DNA from: Prorocentrum cordatum
Lineage: Eukaryota > Sar > Dinophyceae > Prorocentrales > Prorocentraceae
DNA: 30,000 nucleotides
Direction of reading: 5' to 3'
Assembly: GCA_963575745.1 (NCBI GenBank)
Contig: CAUYUJ010008605.1
Span: 1 to 30,000, forward strand
The translations under genes and the position numbers were made by a program. Of the stretch, positions 1 through 8,818 are shown one piece after another (within the stretch, counting starts at the first letter, position 1; each line of letters opens with the position of its first letter). The notes under the pieces were generated by a model. The model did no database searches. It saw only the letters and a list, made by a program, of their open reading frames with translations, and had not been told where the DNA came from.

Positions 1-90
1 GAAGACGAGGAGGAGGATAAGGAGGAGGAGGAGGAGGAGGAGGAGGAGGAGGAGGAGGAGATGGAGGAGGAGGAGGAGGAGGAGGAGGAT
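1..90 (+). repeat. GGA microsatellite (left edge)
   Basis: Nearly pure GGA/GAG trinucleotide repeat with a few interruptions, continuing beyond the left edge of the window. Reading it gives poly-Glu, poly-Gly or poly-Arg in the three frames, so open frames across it carry no coding evidence. Confidence 0.95.
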
Positions 91-399
91 CCCGCTGTGG
101 ATCTCGCTGATACCGGGCCCACCCCCGGGGAGGGGCGGGTGCCCAGGGGGTGGGGGAAGAACCCCACCTGGGTGGGCGAGCTCCGCCCTCGGGCCTTCGG
201 TGCGCCACCCTGGTGGGGCCGGGCCCAGGCCCCCGTCCGGCCACGCGGGGGGGGGGGGGACGGGGGAGAGGGCCCGAGGAAGGAAGGGTGCATGGGGAAG
301 CCCCCAGAGGACAGAGTGGTGCGAAGGAAGGGTGGCCAGCCTGGGCGCCCCATGCTCGCAGGAGAGGTCACTTGCGGGAGGTCGAAGGCTGCCCGGAAA
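91..399. other. GC-rich unassigned stretch
   Basis: About 310 bases of G-rich DNA with runs of G and C, including a run of nine or more G near 246. I see no conserved protein motif on either strand, and the missing 3' exons of the oxidoreductase gene to the right could not be found here. Confidence 0.5.
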
Positions 400-502
400 T
401 TCAGCCAAGACGCGGCCCAAGTTGGCTGAAAAACCGGGGTGGAGCCACCCCGCCCGAAGCCCGCTCGAGTTTCAGCCAACACGAGCCACGAATTGGCTGA
501 AA
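400..502. repeat. Three clustered stem-loops, two sharing the same stem
   Basis: TTCAGCCAA (400-408) pairs with TTGGCTGAA (422-430). TTTCAGCCAA (470-479) pairs with TTGGCTGAAA (493-502). Both outer hairpins have exactly 13-nt loops of different sequence. Between them GGGGTGG (436-442) pairs with CCACCCC (445-451) around a 2-nt loop. The stems are seen directly; any function is unknown. Confidence 0.8.
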
Positions 503-623
503 TGTTTCGCGCGGTCAGCCCACCCGGGCCATGCCCAGTGACGGGTCCCCCCCCCCCATCGCAAGCGTGCATCGCGACTCCCCTGCATCCGCGCCGCGCC
601 TGCCGTCGCTGGCGCAACGTGCC

Positions 624-651
624 CACCTGCGCAAGCGTGGCGGCGCAGGTG
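624..651. repeat. Hairpin at the border of a GGA array
   Basis: CACCTGCGC (624-632) is perfectly complementary to GCGCAGGTG (643-651) with a 10-nt loop. The right arm ends one base before the GGA microsatellite starts. Confidence 0.75.
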
Positions 652-1679
652 GAGGAGGTGGAGGAGGAGGAGGAGGAGGACGAGGAGGAGGAGGAGGAGA
701 AGGAGGAGGAGGGAGGAAAAGGGGGGCAGGAGGAGGAGGAGGAGGAGGAGAGAGGAGGAGGAGGCGGAGGAGGAGGCGGAGGAGGGAGAGGACGAGGAGG
801 AGGAGGAGGAGGAGGAGGAGGAGGAGGAGGAGAGGAGGAGAAGAGGGGGAGGAGGAGGAGGAGGAGGAGGAGGAGTAGGAGGAGGAGGGAGGAGGGACGA
901 GGAGGAGGGAGGAAGGAAGGAGGAGGCGGAGGCGGAGAGGAGGAGGAGGGGGCGGAGCGGAGGAGGAGAAGAGGAGGAGGAAGAGGAGCAGGAGGAGGGG
1001 GAGGGAGGAGAAGGAGGGAGGAAGGAGGAAGGAGGTCCGGGGAGAGGAGGAAGAGGGGCGAGAGGCTGGGGAGGGGAGGAGGAGGAGAAGGAGGAGGAGC
1101 AGGAGGAGGAGAATGAGGAGGAGGAGGAGGAGGAGGAGGAGGATGCGGAGGGAGGAAAAGGGATACGGAGGAGGACTAGGAGTATTATCAATTGGGCGGA
1201 GGCGGAGAAGGACGAGGAGGAGGAAAGGCAATGAGGGGAAGGGGAGGAAAAGGGAGGAGGAGGAAGGACGGGGACGAGGAGGAGTAGGAGGGGGACGGGG
1301 AGGAGGAGAGGAGGAGGAGGATGGAAGGAGGAGGAGGAGGAAGGAGAAGCAGCAGGAGGAGGAGGAGGACGAGGAGGAGGAGACGACGACAACGGAGACG
1401 AGGAGGGGAAGGGCGAGGAGGAGGGGAGGAGGAGGAGGAGGAGGAGGAGGAGGAGGAGGAGGAGCAGGAGTAGGAGGAGCAGGAGGAGGAAGAGGAGCAG
1501 GAGGAGGAGGAGCAGGAGGAAGAGGAGGAGGGAGGGAGGAAAACGAAGGAGGGAGGACGGGGATGACGGGGAGGAGGAGTAGGAGGAGGAGGAGGTCGAG
1601 GAGGAGGAAAGAGGGGGAGGAGGAGGAGGAGGAGGAGGAGGAGGAGGAGGAGGAGGAGGAGGAGGAGGAGGAGGAGAAT
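652..1679 (+). repeat. Long compound GGA microsatellite
   Basis: About 1 kb of imperfect GGA repeat, interrupted by GCA, AGT, CGA and short A-rich insertions, and ending in a purer block (about 1617-1676). All purines are on the plus strand. It lies downstream of the last visible exon of the minus-strand oxidoreductase gene, so it would be pyrimidine-rich intron or 3' flank for that gene. Confidence 0.95.
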
Positions 1680-1753
1680 CCCTCGCGAGGCCAGTGCATC
1701 CGCGAGGTCCAGAGCAGCGCGGAAAGCGGGGGCCACCCTGGGCAACGGAGCAC

Positions 1754-3166
1754 CTCCAAGGCAGCCCCCGAGGCATGGGCGGCCGGGCCCCGACCTTCGC
1801 CCGCAGGGTGTCGTTCTGCCTCGGGGGCTGGGCCAGCTGCCGGATGCGCGCGGTCGCCGAGGCGGCGGTGTAGTCGTTGTGCACGCCGTAGCTGATGAGC
1901 GGCTCCTGCAGAAAAAGAAAACATCAGGAGCCGAACTCGATACACAGACGCTTTTTCCGGCCCCGCACTGACGTTCGCAGAAGAATGCGGATCCTGGGGT
2001 AGACGGGATCCTGGTGTATACTGTTTTTCGTTGCTTCCCTGGGGAAGCGGGGAACAAAATATACACCACATTACCCCGACGTCGTCCCCGACCCCCAAAA
2101 AGTCCTGGGATTGAAAAACGGCCCGCCACTGGTAACGTATGTGTTCCAACTCCGAGGAAAAAACGCCAGAAACATAAACTTCTAGCGCTCCGCGCGGATC
2201 TCTTGAATCTGCGCTGGACCACCCTCCCTGGCGCGCGGAGGGCGGGGGGGCCAAGCGCGGATCCAAGAGATCCACACGGAGCGCCAAAGGTCTATGTTTG
2301 TGGCGTTGTGTCTTCTTCGATCCTGCACCGCACTCCCACCCTCCATCATCTCGTCGGCGGCTGCAACAGGGGCGGATAGACCACAGGGGATCGCACCGGC
2401 CGCCCACGTCTTCGGCGAGGCTGCCCCGGCGAGTGCTTGAAGTGCCCGCCGCTGGACTATCCGACCCTTTTGCCTCCGCCGATCTCGTGCCTCTTCTTCC
2501 TGCTGGCCGCGCGCACGTTGTGGTCGAAGGCCAAGGCCCACTTGGCACCGGTCCTCTCGCACACCAGACGCTCGCACTCGGGGTAGTACGCGTCCAGCAC
2601 ATCCCGGGAGCTGTAGTAGTCCACGTGCCCCCACTCGTGCCGCTCCAGCTGGAAGCCGTTCTCGTCCATGGTGAAGCGCCTGCCGCGGCCGTCCTCGATC
2701 GCCACCTCGGTCGGCCGCGGGTCCACGCCGAAGAACTCCCCGTCGGAGCCAGCCAGGTCGCGGTGCGTGCCAACCTTGGAGGAACAGAAAGCCGCGTAGC
2801 CATAAACTTTTTGGAGGTTCGCGCAGGTTCTTTGGATCCGCGCCAGGCCCCCTCCCTGGCACCGGGGGGCCTCTTCGCGGATCCAAGAAGTCCACGCGGA
2901 GCGTATAAAAGATCATGTTTATGACGGTTTTTCTTCTTCGAGACCTGGCCCGTGCTGGCGAGGCTGGCCGGCGCGCCGGGGCCCTGGTAGTACACCACGG
3001 CGCGCGTGCTCGCCGCCCGGGCGCGGCCGATGGCCGGTGGCGGGCCCGCGGCCGACGCCGCCGAGGGCGCCAGAGCGGCGCGCCGCACCTGCCGCGCGGA
3101 GCCCCGCGCGGCGCGCGGCGGCGCGGCCGCGGAGCGCAGCAGCAGCAGGCGGCTCTGGGCCAGCAT
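1754..3166 (-). CDS. CmcJ/NvfI-family (AsaB-like) oxidoreductase, split gene, 5' part
   Basis: Four exons are read on the minus strand. E1 is 3166-2945: ATG in CCGCCATGC context and a 74-codon start that is Arg/Ala-rich with no acidic residues, fitting a mitochondrial presequence, followed by AVVYYQGPG. E2 is 2774 to about 2466: VDPRPTEV, FTMDENGFQLERHE, DAYYPE, TGAKWALAFDHNVR. E3 is about 2349 (or 2360) to 2323 and encodes GGSAVQ. E4 is 1905 to between 1795 and 1754: EPLISYGVHNDYTAAS, then NDTLR. The DxR, GFxLxxHE, YYPE, TGA and FDHNVR blocks and the VHNDYT His-x-Asp are typical of the CmcJ/NvfI group, whose members catalyse oxidations on small molecules; the substrate here is unknown. Joins E1/E2 and E3/E4 are in phase 0. 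The E2/E3 join is uncertain: GT at 2465 to AG at 2350, or GC near 2475 to AG at 2361. The 3' exons, which should contain an NVWR-like block, were not found to the left, so the gene is partial here or decayed. Confidence 0.75.
1906..2149 (-). repeat. 3' half of intron 3, with a nested inverted repeat
   Basis: This part of intron 3 holds an inverted repeat with termini GGTGTATA (2013-2020) and TATACACC (2060-2067), and inside it GCTTCCC (2033-2039) facing GGGAAGC (2042-2048). The 3' splice site (AG at 1907-1906) follows a run of T with few C, giving TTTTCTTTTTCTGCAG. The segment is also open in one frame (from 2149 through the acceptor), but that peptide would interrupt the VQ-EPLISY block, so I treat it as intron. 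Confidence 0.6.
2150..2322 (-). mobile_element. Introner-like element, copy 2 (173 nt)
   Basis: This minus-strand element begins GATCGAAGAAGAC directly after exon sequence ending GCGGTGCAG, and ends TTCCTCGGAG. It shares its 5' end, a core with TGGATCCGCG facing CGCGCGGA-type sequence, GTTTATG near the 3' end and the TTCCTC terminus with intron 1 (2775-2944). Near-equal length and collinear similarity indicate two copies of one family. It forms the first 173 nt of intron 3, so its 5' end would act as a GA-type 5' splice site. Confidence 0.65.
2775..2944 (-). mobile_element. Introner-like element, copy 1 = intron 1 (170 nt)
   Basis: The whole intron runs from GTCTCGAAGAAG to TGTTCCTCCAAG on the minus strand. 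It is dominated by an inverted repeat: CATAAAC pairs with GTTTATG, and a TTGGATCCGCG arm faces CGCGGATCCAA around a central GC-rich loop. Exon boundaries are CAG|GT on the left and AAG|GT on the right, giving an AGGT duplication. An intron consisting entirely of a repeated hairpin element fits the introner (intron-generating transposon) pattern. Confidence 0.7.
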
Positions 3167-3200
3167 GGCGGCTGCACGCCCGCGGGGGGGAAGAGGAGGA
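3167..3200 (-). promoter_or_regulatory. Possible trans-splice acceptor upstream of the oxidoreductase ATG
   Basis: On the minus strand a CCT-repeat pyrimidine tract ends in CTTCCCCCCCGCGGGCGTGCAG, with AG at 3173-3172, five bases before the ATG at 3166. Dinoflagellate mRNAs are known to receive a spliced leader at such AGs. Use of this site is inferred. Confidence 0.35.
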
Positions 3201-3400
3201 GGAGGAGGAGGAGGAGGAGGAGGAGAAGGAGGAGAAGGGGGAGGGGGAGCGAGGAAGGAGGAGGAAGGAGGAGGAGGGGAAGAGGAGGAGGAGGAGGAGG
3301 AGGAAGAGGAGGAAAGGGAGGAGGGGAGGGAGGGGGAGGGGAGGGGGAGGAGGAGGAGGAGAGGAGGAGGAGGAGGAGGAGGAGGAGGAGGAGGAGGAGG
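3187..3400 (+). repeat. GGA microsatellite
   Basis: Imperfect GGA/GAA/GGG purine repeat immediately upstream of the oxidoreductase gene, abutting the first compound repeat unit. Confidence 0.95.
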
Positions 3401-4506
3401 ACCAGTGGAACACCAAGAGTCATCAACGATGTTGGAATTCACCCTCCCTCCAAGCTCCCTCTTCATAGACCCCATACAACGGTTCATGTCCATTGAGGGA
3501 ACTGCCTCGTTGGAAGACAACCGTTTGAAGATCCTGAGACGCGCCAAAACATTGTTCAACCTGACCGCTGGTTCTTGACGATGCAGAATCGTGCCAGATA
3601 GCCGTTTTTGGTACTTCAACAGAGCGAATCCACATATCTGTTGCGCCCGCATAATCCTGAATCCTTCCAAATCACAATTTCTGGCACGCTGCTCATGGGA
3701 ATCCGTGAAACTCTTGCAAATCTTAAAACGAATATGCGCGGCGCGAAGGCGAGAGCCACATATTGAAAAGGAACCGGCCTCAATCCGTGGAACTCTTGCA
3801 GATTTAAAAACAAATGTGCGCGGCGCTAAGGCGAGAGCCACATCCTGAAAACGACCCGCCCCTAATTCGTGAAACTCTTGCAAATTCTAAAAACGAATGT
3901 GAACGGCGCTGAAGCGAAAGCAACATTTTGAAAATGACCCGCCCTCAATACGTGAAAATCCTGCACATGTTAAAAACGAATGTGCGCGGCGCTTCGGCGA
4001 GAACCACATTTTGAAAACCACCCGCCCTCAAGCCGTGAAACTCGTGCAAGTGTTTAAAGCGAATGTGCGCGGCGCTAAAGCGAGGGCCACATTTTGATAA
4101 CCAGCCGCCCTCCACATGTGAAACTCTGGCAAACGTTTAAAGCGAATGTGCACGGCGCTGCGGCGAGGCCACATGTTGAAAACCACCCGCCCTCAATCCG
4201 TGAAACTCCTGTAAATTCTTAAAAACGAAATGTGCGCGGCGCTGAGGCCAGAGCCACATGTTGAAAACCACCCGTGGTGAGGAAGACTCAAGCGAAACGC
4301 CCGGCCCACCCTAAAAACTGGCCTCGGGGTGCGACAGGGAGGAGTTATCTATAAGGAGAAGGAATGGAGAAGGAGGAGGAGGAGGAAGAGGAGGAGAAGG
4401 AGGAGAAAGAGGAGGGGGAGGAGAAGGGGGAGGAGGAGGGGGAGGAGGAGGGGGGAGGAGGAGGAGGAGGAGGAGGAGGAGGAGGAGGAGGAGGAGGAGG
4501 AGGGAG
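3401..4506 (+). repeat. Compound repeat unit 1 (~1.1 kb)
   Basis: The unit starts ACCAGTG near CATCAACGATGTTGGAATT, then has a ~290 bp non-tandem section (GAGGGAACTGCCTCGTTGG marks it), about seven copies of an ~82 bp satellite (3701-4275), then CGGGGTGCGACAGGGAGGAG and a terminal GGA tract from about 4364. Units 2 and 3 repeat this order. No convincing protein is encoded. Confidence 0.85.
3701..4275 (+). repeat. ~82 bp tandem satellite, about 7 copies
   Basis: Monomers share CCGTGAAACTCTTGCAAAT, AACGAATGTGCGCGGCGCT, GAGAGCCACATTTTGAAAA and CGCCCTCAAT, with about 10-20% differences between neighbours judged by eye. The array is embedded in compound unit 1. Confidence 0.9.
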
Positions 4507-5383
4507 ACCAGTGTAAACCCAAGAGTCATCAACGATGTTGGAATTATCCCTCCCTCCAAGCTCCCTCTTCATAGGCCCCGACAACGGTTCATTTCCATTG
4601 AGGGAACTGCCTCGTTGGAAGACAACTGTTTGAAGACCTTGACGCGTGCCAAAACATTGTTCTCGGGATGTCCACGCCACGGACCAACCTGTCTGCTGCG
4701 TCCTGACGACTTGGAATCGTGCCAGAACGCCATTTGTGGGACTTCAATACGGCGAATCAACATAACTGTTGCACCCGCCGCATAGTCCTGAATCCTTCCT
4801 AAAACACCATTTCTGCTACGCTGATCCTGGGAATCCGTCAAACCCTTGCAATGTTAAAAAAGGAATGTGCGCGGCGCTAGGGCGAGAGCCATATTCTGAA
4901 AACGACCCGCCCTCAATCCGTGAAACTCGTGCAACTGTTTAAAACGAATGTGCGCGGCGCTAAAGCGAGGGCCACATTTTGATAACCACCCGCCCTCAAT
5001 CCGTGAAACTCTTGCCAAATTCCAAAACGAATGTGCGCGGCGCTATGACGAGAGCCACACTTCGAAAACGACCCACCCTCCATCTGAGAAACTGTTGCCA
5101 GTCTTTTAGCTTCAAAATCATAAATGGTGAGGAAGTCCCACGCGACACGCCCGGCCCGCCCTAAAAACTGGTCTCGGGGTGCGACAGGGAGGAGTTATCT
5201 ATAAGGAGAAGGAATGGAGAAGGAGGAGGAGGAGGAGGACGAGGAGGAAGAGGAGGAGGAGGAGGAGGAGGAGGGGGGGGAGGAGGAGGAGGAGCAGGGG
5301 AGAGTAGGAGGGGGAGGAGGGGGAGGAGGAGGGGGAGGAGGAGGGGGAGGAGGGGGAGGAGGAGAAGGAGGAGGAGGAGGAGG
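4507..5383 (+). repeat. Compound repeat unit 2 (~0.88 kb)
   Basis: Same order as unit 1, but only about three 82 bp satellite monomers (4829-5100). It carries an extra sentence of unique sequence around TCTCGGGATGTCCACGCCA shared with unit 3 but absent from unit 1. It ends in a GGA/GGGGGA tract from about 5216. Confidence 0.85.
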
Positions 5384-5814
5384 ACCAGTGTAAACCCAAG
5401 GGTCATCAACGATGTTGGAATTAGCCCTCCCTCCCAGCTCACAGGCCCCTAAAACGGTTCATTTCCATTGAGGGAACTGCCTCGTTGGAAGACAACTGTT
5501 TGAAGACCTTGACGCGTGCCAAAACAATGTGCTCGGGATGTCCACGCCACGGACCAACCTGACTGCTGCGTCCTCACGATGTTGAATCGTGCCAGAACGC
5601 CATTTGTGGCCTCGGGGTGCGACAGGGAATATTATTTCTAAGAAACAAGAACGGAAGTGGGAGGAGGAGGAGGAGGAGGAGGAGGAGAAGGAGGAGGAGG
5701 AGGAGGAAGAGAGGAGGAGGAGGGAGAGGAGGAAGAGAGGAGGAGGAGGGAAAGGAGGAGGAGGAGGAGGAGGAGGAGGAGGAGGGGCAGGAGAAGCACG
5801 AGGAGGAGGGGGGA
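5384..5814 (+). repeat. Compound repeat unit 3, satellite block deleted
   Basis: The start and the CTCGGGATGTCCACGCC section are present. The sequence then jumps at about 5609 from GCCATTTGTGG straight to CTCGGGGTGCGACAGGGA, skipping the whole 82 bp satellite array and its flanks. A GGA tract follows from about 5657. Confidence 0.85.
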
Positions 5815-6270
5815 GGCCCACAGGGCGCGCGGGCGCCACGGTGTTCGAGCCAGGCGGGGAAGGGGGGCTGCGGCCTCCTCCTCGGGGGGCGTCGGCGGGC
5901 CAGGGCCACCGCGGAGCGAGCCGGCACGTCACCCAGAGTGTAAGCCGTTGGCGGGACGCGGCGACGAAGGCCCCTCTCCAAGGATTGGCAGGAATCCGTG
6001 CGGCACCTCCCGGGCCACCAGGGGCACGCGAACATAAGACTCGAACAAATGCGAACAGAAACGCGGACGAGGCTCTGCTGCCGGGGGGTACATCCACCGC
6101 GTCGTGGAAGCAAACACCGTCGCCGTTGATCCTTCACCTCTGAAGACTCATGGAAAGGAGATGCAGGCGCTCTCGCTCCGACGCCGGCTACTGAAAACGA
6201 CAGTACTGCTCGAGCACGGGTTCGCGTCCAAATCCTGGTTGAACCCCCAACCACGACGACCAAAGACTAC
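5815..6270. other. GC-rich unassigned stretch
   Basis: Non-tandem, GC-rich sequence with open frames on both strands but no recognised domain. A minus-strand frame (about 6117-5929) is not low-complexity, but it matches nothing I know and has no clear start or splice context. No gene called. Confidence 0.4.
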
Positions 6271-6274
6271 CGCT

Positions 6275-6510
6275 CGACACATCCTCACAACTCACTCCGA
6301 GACGCCCTGGCCCGAGAGGCCCCAAAACTCAGGAGTGGCGCTCTCGTTCGAGATTTCCTCGCAATCCAGCCAATCTCGCAAAAGCCCAAGTACGGCGGCA
6401 ACGGTTCCAGTTCGACACGTCCTGACAATTTACTCGGGAACGTCCTTGCCAGAGAGGCCCTCACTCAGGAATGGCGCTCTCGCCAGAGCTGGTGGGTGCG
6501 CCTCGCAATC
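6275..6510 (+). repeat. Degenerate 138 bp tandem repeat
   Basis: CGACACATCCTCACAACT at 6275 recurs as CGACACGTCCTGACAATT at 6413, followed in both by CCGAGAGGCC or CAGAGAGGCC and then GGCGCTCTCG (6337 and 6473). The period of 138 is 46 codons and the frame stays open, so a repeated peptide is possible, but no family is recognised. Confidence 0.6.
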
Positions 6511-6559
6511 CTTACCCCCACTCGGTGTCCAGATCCTATGTGCCCCGGTTCTGTAGAGA

Positions 6560-7158
6560 TGACCAGGCCTGACCCGTGGACCACGTCCACAATATCTGCG
6601 CGAACTGGCATGTACTTGTAGACAGGCTGTCGGAAGGCTGCAATGATGACGTGGGGCTCGACCCTCGCATTCCGAGCACGCTACTGCGTCCTGCTGCTGA
6701 CTGCCGCTGCTGCGTGATGTTGGTAATGCTTACCACTGCTGCGCGTTGTTGCTGCTTGTTCCTGTAGGGCGCTGCTGATGGCCATTGCATGTGGTTCGTT
6801 ATGCTTCCCCACTCCCTGCTGCTAATTGCTGTTGCTGTGTGCTACCGCTGCTGGTGCCTGCTTCGCGCTGCTGCCGCTCGGCGATGCTGCTCGAAGCTGC
6901 AGGGTGCTGACTCTCTGCATGCTTCTGGTTGCTGGCGCAGCCTGCTGCCAGGAGAGGATCGAGGAGTCAGGGCCCCAAGCGGACCGACGAGCACCACAGG
7001 CGAAGCTAGTCTCAGCACAGCAGCTGCTTTTTTGCACCACGTCAGACCAAGGAGAGGACCGAGGAGGCCGACGGAGGGGGGGAGCGACCCGCGAAGCGCG
7101 AGCGTGCGAGCGGCGAGGAGAGACGGCCGAGGGGGGGGTGGGGCAGCCCAGGAGAGGG
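6560..7158. other. CTG/TGC-rich low-complexity stretch
   Basis: Interspersed GCTGCTG and TTGCTG motifs make a degenerate CTG-rich region (most marked 6685-6960), followed by GC-rich DNA up to a GGA block. No gene supported. Confidence 0.5.
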
Positions 7159-7222
7159 GAGGAGGAGGAGGAGGAGGAGGAGGAGGAGGAGGAGGAGGAG
7201 GAGGAGGAGGAGGAGGAGGAAG
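7159..7222 (+). repeat. GGA microsatellite
   Basis: About 64 bases of nearly perfect GGA repeat, the purest such block in the left third of the window. Confidence 0.95.
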
Positions 7223-7239
7223 AGAAGGAGGGGAGGGTC

Positions 7240-7600
7240 CTGGGGCCCTGCAAAGGCAGGACGCTCGGGATGCCTTTCGGGGGCCTCGTGGAAGTCCCCC
7301 CTTGGGATCATCTTGGAGCGTTCCTTGGGGGGTCCCTCGGCTCCCACAAGGGCCCTCCCGAGCCTCCTGGAGCCACATGGGCGGCCCTAGGGGGCCACTG
7401 GAGCTCTCTTGGAAGGCCTGGGGACGCTCGAGAGGCCACTGGCGGCCATCTTGGAGCGTTCCTGGGCCGCCTTGGGCCCGACTTGGATCCATCTGGGCGG
7501 CCTGTTGGGCCGTTTGGGGGACCTCTTGGACCGTCTTCGAGCCCCGCGGGGCCGTCTTGGGGCCGCCTCAGGGGCTTCGTGGCCCGCCCAGAGGACCGAC
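7240..7600 (+). repeat. Degenerate CTTGG-GCC short repeat
   Basis: Loosely repeated words such as TCTTGGAGC, GGGCCGTTT and GCCTCTTGG occur every 10-30 bases. The same words appear in reverse orientation at 25500-26090 and 26740-26900. Frames through them read as Leu-Gly-Ala-Ser-Trp-like peptides that reflect the repeat, not selection. Confidence 0.65.
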
Positions 7601-7689
7601 GAGCACGCAGACATCACCGAAAATCAGTATGATGATAGCTCCCCACATCCTAAGTGGAGTATTGTTTCTCTCGACCCCCCCCCCGCAGG

Positions 7690-7894
7690 AACACGCACCT
7701 ATACACAACCACTCCCACACCATCGTCATCGCCACCACCACCGTCACCAGCAGCAGCGACAACTTCACGACACTCTCACTCAACACACTCACATCAAGAG
7801 CGTCGTCATCCTCTTGCTCAACACACATCGTACCTTTCATATGCTGACCCATCGAGGCCTGGCTATTCATATTCGTCACAAGGATCATCATCAG

Positions 7895-7964
<70 letters not shown>

Positions 7965-8096
7965 AGCATAATCAGCATCATCAGCAGCAGCAGCATCATC
8001 ATCATCAGCAGCAGCAGCATCAGCCGCATCAGCATCATCAGCATCATAACATCATCATCAGCAGCATCATCATCAGCATCATAATCAGCAGCATCC

Positions 8097-8154
<58 letters not shown>

Positions 8155-8221
8155 ATTCATCGTGACCATCATCAGCATAGTCGTCACCAGCAGGTTCAGC
8201 CTCATCATGTACATTATCATC

Positions 8222-8254
<33 letters not shown>

Positions 8255-8786
8255 GTCATCAGGAGCAGCATCATCAACATCATCAGCAGCATCATCATAA
8301 TCATCATCAACATCATCAGCATCATCATCATGATCATCAGCAGCATCATCACCGGCAGCAGCAGCATCAGCAGCATCATCATCATCAGCGTCCTCATTAT
8401 GAGAATCGTCATCGTCATCAGCAGCATCAGCAGCATCATCAGCAGCATCATCATCAGCATCATCAGCATCATCCACGTCTTAATCATCATCATTAGCATC
8501 AGGATCATCAGAAGCAGCATCAGTATCATCAGAAGATTCATCATCATCAGCAGCAATGGCATAATGATCATGCTCATAATCGCCAACCTCATCATAGTCA
8601 GCATAATCATCAGCAGCAGCAGCATCATCATCATGACATCATCATCTGCAGCATCAGCATCAGCATCAGAATCAGCAGCATCCTCATCATCATCATCATC
8701 AGCATCATCATATTCATCGTGACCCTCATCAGCATAGTCGTCACCAGCAGGTTCAGCATCATCATCATCATCATGCACATTATCAT

Positions 8787-8818
<32 letters not shown>

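Noticed and set aside
1906-2465. A single 560-nt intron joining GT at 2465 directly to AG at 1906
   Set aside because: It leaves out the GGSAVQ codons that immediately precede the second introner and complete the conserved block. Kept only as an alternative.
439-3883. Very long open frames across the GGA tracts on both strands
   Set aside because: They are poly-Glu, poly-Arg, poly-Gly, poly-Ser, poly-Leu or poly-Pro products of the microsatellite. Only the split oxidoreductase exons within the span are supported.
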